Source: Tanytarsus gracilentus
Taxonomy: Eukaryota; Arthropoda; Insecta; Diptera; Chironomidae
Length of the DNA stretch: 64,000 nucleotides
Reading direction: 5' to 3'
Assembly: GCA_038502055.1 (NCBI GenBank)
Contig: JAXRKN010000021.1
Coordinates: 377,001-441,000 of the forward strand
Each line of letters opens with the position of its first letter. Positions within the stretch are counted from its first letter, which is position 1. Under the pieces are notes generated by a model, which was not told the DNA's origin, ran no database searches, and saw only the letters and a list, made by a program, of their open reading frames with translations. Shown here piece after piece: positions 55,301 through 64,000 of this stretch. The translations under genes were made by a program, and so were the position numbers.

Positions 55301-58300
55301 GGAAGAAGATAAAAATTGAAAATGTTGCAAAGGAAAATAGATTGCAAGCTGGATTAAGAAGTGCGACACCAGCTTCACCTTTGACAAGTCCTCCGAGCAG
55401 TGACGCATTGATTGAAGAGGAAGGAATTCTCCCTTATCAAGTTTCTTATAGATTTAAACTCCTTAATCCTGAAAATGTGAATGAAACGTTCGTGATCGTT
55501 TCTGATTTCGCTGGAACTGGAAAAAGTTGTTTCTTCAAAAATCAACAAAAAGAATTTATTAAAGCAAATCCAACTTTATGGGTTTCTTTAATTAATTTAA
55601 AAGATTTTTCTGATTTATTCAAAAACGAAAATTTTGAAGAAAGAATTCGAGAAATTCTTGAAGAAAAAACTCAACCACGAAGTCGATTTTCAACATTTTT
55701 TTCTGAAAAATTGAATGAATTCAAAATTATTAGAGAAGTCGGCATGCAATCAAAAACATCTTCAACAAATTTAAATGATGATTTTGATGAGTTTACTTAC
55801 TTGCGAAATATTCAAAAATATTTGGGTGACGATGAAATCGAAAGAGTTCAAGAGCCTAAAAACGGTGTTTATCGAGACTTGCTGGCTTCAGATGACGAAG
55901 AAGAAGATGAAATTGAACCTATGAGATCTTCAACTCAAAGAAATAACGACTCGATTCCAAAAAAAGTTACTTTTATTGCAGAAGTTGAAGATGATGATTT
56001 TGACACCATAGACGGAAGTTCCAATATAAAGAAAAATTCAATTTTAGTTCAACAAAAAAGCAGTATCGAATCTCGTGGTATCGAAAAATATCTCAAAAGT
56101 CACGATAACGATTTTTTCCAGCGGTTCATATCAAGATTCATTCTAAAGTTCGAAAATCCAGTTGAAACCGCAATTTTTCATCAGCTTTACACGAATAAAA
56201 AATGCATCGTTATGTTTGATGGATTTGAAAGGTTGAGTTCTGATGCTCAGAAGAATTTTCTTAAATTTTGTCGATGCTTTAAAAGCCGTCAGGTTTGGAT
56301 TTCAGTCCAAAAGCCAAAAAAGGTGAGGAAATTCATATTTTTAGCTTCTACTTTAAATTAAATTTAATTCATTTTAGGGTTCAACGCATCAAGATCTCGA
56401 GCAAGAAGTTGAAAAGAAACTCAACACTTTAGCATACAGCATTGAACCTTTCACCGAAGATGAAACTGTCGAATTTCTAGTTAAAACCTGGAAAAGTGAC
56501 TTAAACGAGTGTGAGGATAATCTTCGAGTGAATGCAAAAGAATTAATCGATAGTTTTCCTCGTCTCATAACTTCTGACTCAACGCAACCACTTGGAATGC
56601 CATTACCGATAAGTATGGCTGCAGAAATTTACAAAAATGATGTAAAACCAGCAAAGTTTAAAATTTGCGATGTTTTTCGAAAATATCTGAACGTAGATTC
56701 ATCGGAACTGACTCAAATTCATCAATTTTTCGCTTTAAAAATTATCGTTAATGATGAATCGAAAGTTTTGGAGATTTTCGAACAGGAAGAAAAAGATTTT
56801 TCAGAAAATCAAATTGAAGAGAGCAAAATTCTTCACTTTGATGATTTAGGTCGTCCATACTTCGATCACGACATTTTTGGTGAATTTTTTGTGGCCATTT
56901 TTATCGCGAGTCGATTGAAGAGACTCGGAATTCAAGAGCCATTCTTTAAGTTCTTTGTTGAGGTCTTAAACAACGACGAACATCGACTTGTGAGATTTTT
57001 CTTGAACGATATCGTTGATGAGATTGAAGGAGATAAAAAAATTAGATTTTGCGGAAATAACTTGAAAATTATTTTTAAGCAAATTCACCTTGAGGATGAT
57101 CTGAGAAGATCTCTGACAAAGAGTGAAGGTAACTTTATTAGATTAGATTAGAAGATGAATTTAAAAATTGATAAATTTTAGATATCAAAAACGAAAACAA
57201 CTTAGGAATCATTCTTTGTTCATCATCCGAAGGACAACTTCATCTCTGTGCATTTCTGCTCAAAGTCCTCAATTATCTCGACTGTAAAGAGAAATTCTTA
57301 AAGCCAAAAGATTGTTTTGGCAGAAACTTTGTGGCGAATGTCCTTCGCTATCCATATCAACATAATCAAGAACTTTTAATTAATATTTTGACATTAATTA
57401 AAGATTTTAATACACGAGATCTTTATGATCTCATAAGTGAGTGCGATTCATCAAAGAACAACATTTTTCACTACATTGCACTGCCGAACATTTCACAGAG
57501 TATTTTTCAAACACTTTGGAATGAATTAAAATCATCATTAGACCCGAAAGATCTCAAAGCATTAATTTTGCAAAGGAATGTTGACCGCAACTATGCGAGT
57601 TTTAGAGCTGCTATCGATGAATCACCAAATGCGCCCAAAATTTTCGAAATTTTAAGTGAAAATCTCGACAAAGAAAGTTTAAAAAAATTCTGCCGAGATG
57701 AAGACAGTTACGGTGACAATTTGCTTCATTTGAGTGCCCTTGCGGGTCCAAAATATTTCAGCAACGTTTATGAATTAGTCACGAAAGCTAATTTTAATAA
57801 AAAGGAACTTCGAGAACTTTTCCTCCAAAAAAATAATTTCAACAACACTCCATTAAGATTAGCATGTATCTGCGTATCTTTAAAAGAAATGCAAGAAATG
57901 TGGAAGTTACTGTGCGAGTGTTTTGATGAGAAAATTGAAGATATTGAAAAAATTATTAAAGATCCTGGAGAATTTCAGCAAAGCACTCTCGAAATGTCCG
58001 TTCAAAATGAAGATTCAAAAGTGTTTAGATTCTTCTTCTTGTTTTTAACAAACATGAAGGAATTTGATGAAAAAAAATGGGAGGAAGAAGTTGTGCTTGA
58101 TGAGAGTGAGTTGAATGATTTTGAGCAAGTTGAGAGTGAAGTAAGCGAATTGAAAAGCTCAGTGCAAATTGAAGGTCAAGATTTAATATTTTTCGACGAA
58201 TCAAATCAGCAAAATGAATTAAAAATCATTCAAAATCCTTCAAACGCCTTAAACAAAAACGAAATTGAAAATTCAGTCACCATCAGGTCAAAAATTCTTT

Positions 58301-60609
58301 CATTCGCAAACGCATTTGAAGAAGAAGACTTCAAAACACTTTCCGGAGCGATTGAACCAAAATTATCTAATGAAGTTGGTTTATTAGTCGATATTTTGAA
58401 AACTTTTGGTGAAAATTTAGCGGATGACATTAAAATTTCATTAAATGGTGAGGAAATTTCGGTAATTCGTCGCAAAGAAAACTCAACGGAAAAAATCAGA
58501 GATTCGTCACGACGTCACGGATTTATAATTGATAAAAGAACAAGTTTGAGGTTTTCACTCAAGGATTTGAAAGCTTTATCAAGTCAAATTAATCTCGAAG
58601 AATTTAAAGCGATGAAAGACAAAATTGATGAAGAAAATTTGGAAAAATGTGAAAATACTTACAAAACTAGATTTATGCAGATGTTTGGCGAGCAACTCCA
58701 GACTTTCACCAATTTGGGAATTATTTTCTCAACAGTCGCTGAATTTACAGCAGCTCAGAGGAATTTTAAGGAAATTTTACTCACAAAAAATGAAGCAAAT
58801 TTTAATCTTCTGATGTACATTGTTAGATTCGGCAAACTTGACATTCTAAAATTCATTTACTTAGAAATGAAGAAAGAATTTACTGAAAATGAACTCAAAG
58901 AAGTTTTTAGGTCGCGAGAAGTTTTAGAGTCACATTTACTCAGTCAATCAGTCATCAGCCTCAACATTGAAGTTTTTGACATGCTTTTAAAAATATTCAA
59001 AAAATATTTGAGCCGAGATGAATTAAAATGCATGATCACACATCCGGATGACGCTCACGATACAGTTTTGCATTATTCGTTCACGAATTTACCGTTAAAA
59101 AGTTTGAAAATGTTTTGGAAGGAAATTTGTGAGATTTTCGCTGAAAAAGATGAATTTGCGCTGGAAAAAAATCCTTTCAGTTCCAAGGAGCTATCGAGAT
59201 TCATTCAGTCTTTGGGTTTTCATCGATGTGACATTCTTAAGATGTCAATTTACAACAAAGATAATGAAGTCTTCGAATGGACTTGGAATTTATTTCCCGA
59301 TAAAATAAAAAGAGAAAAAGTTTATTTGATCAACAGCGAAGATGAAAATTTGATCATGTACGCATTCACTTTTGCATCTTTAACAAATTTAAAATTTCTT
59401 AAAAACGAAATCGAGAAAATTTTCAATCAAGAAGAAAGAAAAAAATTGCTGATGACGAAAGGATTTTTGGGAAGAAATTTGTTGATAAATTGTTCGTGCA
59501 ATAATCAATCAAAAGACAGTTTGCAGTTTTTATGGGCGGTTTTATTGGAAGAACTTGGAGACGAAGATGTTAGAAGACTTATTTATGAAGGTAAAAAACT
59601 TAATAGGCCTATATATAGGGAGAAACTTGTTATTTAATTTTAAATTTTAAAAATGTTTCAAAACCCACTCATGGGTGTTGCCGCGTAACCCACTTGTAAC
59701 AGATCAGTATTGGAAATGTAACATGGGGAAATTTCCAAGGAATTCTCTAAATTTTTTATGCACAAGTTTTTCAACCCTTATAAATTTAAAATAAATTTTA
59801 ATTTAATTTCTTAATTTTTAGTTGACGATCATCATGACAGAATTCTTCACTTAGCATCCAAGTTCAACTCAAAAGACATTCTCGAATTCACGTGGCAAAA
59901 AATATCGAAAGAAATTATCAAAAGAGACGAGAAAGAAGAAGAATATCAGAAATTCAAAGACGATCAATCTAAAATTCACGAAAAAGAGGAAATACTAAAA
60001 AATTATCTCCTCTTACCTGGAAAATATGGTCGAGTTGCGTTGAGAAATGCAATATTTAATGGAAATGAAAATGTTTTTTTGTGGTTTTGGAAAAAACACA
60101 TGAAACTTTTTAAAAAAAATGAAGAGTTTAAAAATTTAGTGTTTGTGACCGACTCCGAAGCTTCCACATTGCTTTCGACTGTTTTTATGCACGCTACCAT
60201 AGCGAAAATTGACGTCGTTGTTAAGGAAATTATTAAGAGGAATTTCGATGAAAAAGTTGAAATTTTTACAGCCAAAACCGCTTGGAAGAGAAATTTGTTG
60301 ATGCACTTAATTAAAAGTAACTCGCTATCAGTAATCGAACATGGTATGGCAGTTATCGAAGAGGTTTTGGGTGATGATAAAGTTGCTGAACTATACACTG
60401 CATCAGATGCTCGAGGTTACAATATTTTGTTATTAACCGCTGAATTTCAAAGCAAACAAGTTTTTGAATTTTGCCTGGAAAAATTTAAAAAACTCGTTCA
60501 TAAGACAAAATTGTCCAAAATTTTACTCTCAAAAAATCAACAAGGTGGAAACATTCTTCAGCTTGCATTTGACAATAAAAATCCAGTCGCTAAAATTGAA
60601 AATTTTTAA
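52394..60609 (+). CDS. HEXXH zincin-like / NACHT NTPase / ankyrin-like repeat protein
   Basis: Five phase-compatible exons: 52394-53897, 54050-56322, 56378-57128, 57182-59590, 59822-60609; 2574 aa. Residues 1-500 are helical, unrecognised and repeat-like. At 533-537 is HELTH (54142-54156), an HEXXH zinc-peptidase motif within HFAHELTHILMLIVYENF, with Glu residues about 30 downstream as possible third ligand. Then comes AELIVRVPHILAVY, a conserved segment of the arthropod family. The Walker A is FAGTGKS (GTGKS at 990-994). The Walker B is CIVMFDGFERLS (Asp 1225), separated from it by an acidic insertion of about 130 residues. NACHT-associated segments follow: IEPFTEDETVEFL, PLGMPLPISMAAEIY and YFDHDIFGEFFVA. 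The C-terminal 1000 residues are ankyrin-like helical pairs (NIFHYIALPN, DNLLHLSALAG, DTVLHYSFTNL). Domain order is that of a STAND sensor. The role is unknown; innate sensing is inference. No signal peptide, so cytosolic. Intron 4 holds repeat copy D. Confidence 0.85.
59654..59729 (+). mobile_element. Truncated repeat element, copy D (NACHT intron 4)
   Basis: Only the first 75 bp or so of the element remain: TGTTTCAAAACCCACTCATGG through GCGTAACCCACTTGTAACAG to GGAAATGTAACATGGG. It begins 63 bp after the exon 4 donor. The 3' end of the element is absent, so it is an internal-deletion or truncation product. Confidence 0.65.
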
Positions 60610-60864
60610 ATTGCGCTTGACCTTCTAATTTCTAAAACGACTAAAAATTCAATCAAGTTTTTTTGCTGACGTAGACATTGACAAGAAAAATGTCATTTGT
60701 GAATTAAAGAGCAGAGCTGAAAAGCAAAAAGAAATCAAAGAAATTGAAAATTTCTTCAAGGACGAGATTGCAAAAATATTCACAAAAAGTGAAACGGAAG
60801 AAATTTTGGGCATGTTAAGTTGCAACAAAAAGAACCACACATTTTTTAATTTCTTGAACATGTA
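60610..60864 (+). pseudogene. Degenerate continuation of the NACHT-ankyrin reading frame
   Basis: After the TAA at 60607-60609 the same frame continues as IALDLLISKTTKNSIKFF, then meets a TGA just past a run of seven T. Shifting frame at that run recovers DVDIDKKNVICELKSR and 50 further codons, ending LGMLSCNKKNHTFFNFLNM at 60862-60864. Composition and helix pattern match the preceding repeats. Either the gene once ended here and has been truncated by one nonsense change plus a frameshift, or these are sequencing errors. AATAAA at 60879 still serves as the 3' signal. Confidence 0.55.
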
Positions 60865-60913
60865 ATTGATATTTTTTAATAAAGTCTATAATTACCAAAA
60901 ATAATGAAAAAAG

Positions 60914-62025
60914 TTATAAAGTTTCCCAACTCATTCCCTGCATTCTAAAATTAACTTTAATATCTCTCTCCCTCGCCACCAAACTTTGCTTTCTTTTATT
61001 ACCCGTCGTTGCCATCCGAATTTTTTTATGAACCCTTACAACATGCTCTATCATTCTCTTTTCAGTCGGATAAACTTTTCCACACTTTTCGACACACGCA
61101 AAACTATGCGATTGTTGAATGTGAGCGACAATAATTTCCCTCTTCGTGCTGACTGCATTGCAGTGATCACATTTGAACATTTTATCTGTCGATATTGGTT
61201 TCGGTTGATTTTCCTCGAAATTATCGAGATCGATTGGTGGCTCGGGCGGAAGGAGAATGACTTCATCGTCAGATTCTGGATGTTCATCAGCTGAAAGTGT
61301 GTCGTGCGATTCGGCCGATGATGTTGCGACTATTGGAAATTCATCGTCGGCTGAAATTGTCTCGACTGAGTCGGTCGAGCTTGAAGATGTAGTGCTTGAA
61401 GTTGTTTTTGGTGGCATGACACGGAACAGTGATACGCGATTTCGTGACTAAAAATAGTTTTTAAAAATGATTAGAAATTAGTGAATATTTTTAAAAAGCT
61501 TACCTGTGCTTTTATTGATGCCGCGAGCTTTTGAGTTGCTCTCAATTTATTTAGATCGTCTAAGCCGTATCGCGGTTTTTTCCTTGAATCCACAGGCCAA
61601 CTTTTATGGTTTATTGTGTTAATATTTGAATGGTTTGAAATTCTGGGGGCTGGGCTTTCCATTAATGTTTCAGTGACACACTGATTTCCTGTTTCATCAG
61701 TAACATCAGTGATTTCAAGCGGATTTTCTTGCTTAATTTTTTTCATCACGTTCTCTTGTCTTTGAGCTTTTACTCGTTCTCCTTTTTCGGCAATCGAAAC
61801 GAGGTTGTGCCTTTGTCTCACCTCACGTTGAAATGAATCGAATATCAGCAAATTTATATTACATTTTCCACATAAAACGCCTTGCTGTGGCAATGGAAAT
61901 CGAATAAATTTAAAGAAAATCACTCGAGTCTTTTCCGTAACTGGAATTCGACTTTCTTCTTGACCAAGAAGTTTAAGGCAACACTTGCAAAAGATTTTCT
62001 TATCTTGCTGACGAAGCTGCGACAT
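60914..62025 (-). CDS. ZAD-type C2H2 zinc-finger protein
   Basis: Two exons on the minus strand: 61504-62025 and 60914-61447; 351 aa, phase 0 join. The N-terminus has paired cysteines, FCKCCLKLL at about residue 12 and LCGKCNINLL about 40 residues later, the spacing of a zinc-finger-associated domain (ZAD) used for dimerisation in insect regulators. The middle is acidic and Ser/Thr-rich (TTSSTTSSSSTDSVET, DDEVILLPPEPPIDLDNF). Near the C-terminus are two fingers, FKCDHCNAVSTKREIIVAH and FACVEKCGKVYPTEKRMIEH. Having only two fingers is few for the ZAD family. It is convergent with the NACHT gene, whose 3' signal lies only 30 bp from this stop. Probable nuclear regulator; targets unknown. Confidence 0.82.
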
Positions 62026-62522
62026 GATTAAATTAAATTTTCAAAAAAATTTGTAATTTAAATTGCAATGTTTACGTTTTAAAGATTTTGAGGGGAAATT
62101 GAAGCAAAAAAACTGTTGAGAGATGCGAAATTTAAACATTTAAATGTTTTAAAAATTTCAAATACGTTGAAAATTAAGTGCGGGAAAATTTTTTTTTGAA
62201 TTTTTATTTATTTAATTTTAAACATTAATCGAACTTCACTGATTGCTAGCACAATATAAATTTTTATGATACACACTAAACATTTTAAAATATCCACACA
62301 ATTTAAAAGCAATTTTTCACGCCACAATGAAAAAATTTTACAATTCATACACAACAAATTTCTTAACGGAAAAATAGTTTTTGAAAAAGTGATTGGTTGT
62401 AATTTATCGAAGAAGTTTTTTTTGTATGAGAATGAGAGGATGTGTGAGAGAGAGTGAGAGACACAAACAGAGAAAAATATTTTAATTTTCATGTAAACAA
62501 AAGCTGGAAAAAATTTAAATTA
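62026..62522. other. Divergent intergenic region, ZAD gene / TMEM222
   Basis: AT-rich with a GA/GT-rich patch near 62428-62470. It probably contains both promoters. No exon. Confidence 0.4.
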
Positions 62523-63306
62523 ATGGATTTAGAGATGAACGCGACAAAAATCGACTATGATCTACATCGATATCCATTCTGCCTGGTATGGACTCCTATT
62601 CCACTGCTAACTTGGCTTTTCCCGTTCGTCGGTCATTTAGGTAAATATTCGGAAATGAAAAAAATTGCATACGGTTGTGATTTAATTTAATACATTTTAT
62701 TCAATGTTAGGAATTGCGACTTCTCAAGGAATTATCCGAGATTTTGCGGGTGAGTTAATTAGAGAGATCTAGAGAAATACTGTATTGTATTTAACGTATC
62801 GTTGAACATATTTTAAATAGTTTAATGACATCCAGTAGATTTTATTATTTAACTTCAAAGCCGGCATTTTCTGATGTTTTTCTGTACTCTACTTTTAGGT
62901 CCTTACTTCGTCAGTGAAAATCATATGGGCTTCGGCTGGCCAACTCGCTATCTTCAACTCGACGTCTCAAAAGTGGAAGGTGGATCATCTTCGTGGGACG
63001 ATGCTGTTCAAAAATCATCCACAGAGTATACTCAGCGCATGCATAATTTGTTTTGGGACAACTGCCATTCCCACTGTGGAATGGCATTAAAGTTAATGAG
63101 GTAGTAAACGCGAAAAACGTCGAGGTTCATTTATTTATTTTATTTCTTTTAGATATGGAGGCAGCACGTGGTTTGGAATGCTAAGATTGGCGTGCTGGAT
63201 GTTCTTTTTCGGGAGATATGTCGGTTTTTGGGGTTTCGTTAAGACCTGGCTGCCGTTTCTGATTATTTTAGGAACTGGATTGAGCATTTACTTTTTTGCT
63301 TATTAA
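62523..63306 (+). CDS. Tmem222: TMEM222 family membrane protein
   Basis: Four exons: 62523-62640, 62711-62749, 62899-63100, 63153-63306; 170 aa, the usual length. Exon 2 is only 39 nt. Highly conserved family blocks are PFCLVWTPIPLLTWLFPFVGHLG, IIRDFAGPYFVSENHMGFG, WDDAVQKSSTEY, HNLFWDNCHSHCGMALKLM and a C-terminal hydrophobic pair ending WLPFLIILGTGLSIYFF. The Cys/His cluster DNCHSHC and the RTE1-like core are shared with plant RTE1, which associates with ER/Golgi membranes. The animal function is little known. In-frame GTG and ATG codons exist upstream; MDLEMNATKIDYD is chosen because similarity begins soon after. Confidence 0.92.
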
Positions 63307-63400
63307 TTTTTCACATTGAAATTTATTTTAAATTATTTTGCTTAAATTAAATACTTAAAATATGAAGTTAAAAAATAGATCAAGATTTTATCCTCAAATT

Positions 63401-64000
63401 TCAGTCACATTTTATATCAACTTCACTTTGAAAATCTTCAAAACCTTCACAGCTCTTGCAAGCTTTCATGTCCACACAATTATTTCCCTGCAAGTCGACA
63501 TCAATCAAATTTAAGAACGCCGTGAAATCAATTCCAATTTTTCTTATGTTGTTATTCTCCATCGAGAAAATTTTCAGCTCATGATTGTTCTTCAAAAATC
63601 TTGGTGGTACGACTTCAACTTGATTGTTCCATGCCCAAAACTCTTTTAATTTTGGCAAGTTCCAAAGAAGCCTTGGAGGCAAAACTTTAATTTTATTCGC
63701 TGAAATCGCGATCTGTTCCAAATTCCGAAGATCCGCGAAAATATCCTCGGACAGCTGTTCAATTTGATTGTTTGCTAAATTTAAGAAAGTCAATTTTGGC
63801 ATGACTGAAAATTTACTTCGTTCTAAGAATTTTAATCCGCACCGACGAATGCCGAGTCTCGAGAGATTTGGAAATGTTTGAACGGCTTTAGACATCTCGG
63901 GAATATAGTTGATTCTCGAATTTTCACGAAAAATTATTGATTTCACATCTGAGAAAGATTTTGATGTGTCTCGAAGAGTTCCGACAATTGATGAGATTTT
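63401..64000 (-). CDS. Leucine-rich repeat protein, 5' end outside the window
   Basis: The minus-strand frame is open from the window edge to a stop at 63401-63403: 199 codons with no credible ATG inside, so the gene continues to the right. It carries at least five LRRs of the 23-24 residue extracellular type: LTFLNLANNQIEQLSEDIF, LEQIAISANKIKVLPPRL, LKEFWAWNNQVEVVPPRFL, LKIFSMENNNIRKIG and LIDVDLQGNNCVD. A short Cys-containing end follows (CKSCEGFEDFQSEVDIKCD), which looks like a truncated LRR C-terminal cap. No transmembrane segment follows, so the product is probably secreted. Secreted LRR proteins of this shape are abundant in dipterans; no named orthologue. Confidence 0.85.
   Translation of the reverse strand, partial: KISSIVGTLRDTSKSFSDVKSIIFRENSRINYIPEMSKAVQTFPNLSRLGIRRCGLKFLERSKFSVMPKLTFLNLANNQIEQLSEDIFADLRNLEQIAISANKIKVLPPRLLWNLPKLKEFWAWNNQVEVVPPRFLKNNHELKIFSMENNNIRKIGIDFTAFLNLIDVDLQGNNCVDMKACKSCEGFEDFQSEVDIKCD

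Overview
The window is AT-rich eukaryotic DNA with short GT-AG introns (often 50-70 bp), single-gene transcripts and arthropod-style core promoters (TATA box plus TCAGT initiator). The protein families (PAR-1 kinase, Six4, TMEM63, EcKinase-like, ZAD zinc finger, NACHT-ankyrin) point to an insect. The compact, very AT-rich structure fits a nematoceran fly such as a midge; that placement is inference. Coding calls were made by joining open exons at phase-compatible splice sites and checking for family motifs.

Layout. 1-6790: no gene seen, but two long copies of a non-autonomous repeat element (3565-4584, 5167-6156). 6791-7561: a lysine-rich, probably myristoylated protein of unknown function. 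9010-20780: par-1/MARK kinase in 18 exons (994 aa), with an in-frame 60-codon open extension after a UGA-C stop (to 20963) and a candidate alternative last exon at 18306-18369. 22864-31074: an inverted duplication (arms 22864-24503 and 30328-31074) enclosing small membrane or secreted-protein genes and a minisatellite. The left arm carries an 882-bp transposon-like insertion with a 5-bp target duplication, and the right arm preserves the empty site. 31400-33640: Six4-type homeobox gene with a repeat element in intron 1. 33850-34984: retroelement-like debris with an envelope-like fragment and an unrecognised spliced gene fragment, both on the minus strand. 35189-35316: a near-perfect 48-bp-arm foldback. 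35598-37659: a small coiled-coil protein and a chymotrypsin-like protease, both minus. 38221-42793: TMEM63 channel. 43027-44508: EcKinase-like protein. 44661-46013: F-box/LRR-like protein (minus). 46701-48594: alkaline phosphatase. 48837-50210: phospholipid scramblase. 50447-51565: nine-finger C2H2 protein. 52394-60609: a 2574-aa protein combining an HEXXH zincin-like motif, a NACHT-type NTPase and ankyrin-like repeats. 60914-62025: ZAD/C2H2 protein (minus). 62523-63306: TMEM222. 63401-64000: 5'-incomplete LRR protein (minus).

The genes do not form one pathway. par-1 is a polarity kinase, Six4 a mesoderm/gonad transcription factor and TMEM63 a mechanosensitive channel. The most unusual candidate is the HEXXH-NACHT-repeat protein, whose architecture resembles a STAND-type sensor with a built-in peptidase-like module. 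The other notable signals are possible stop-codon readthrough of par-1, a family of small intronic foldbacks, and the RAG/Transib-like ends of the nested transposon.
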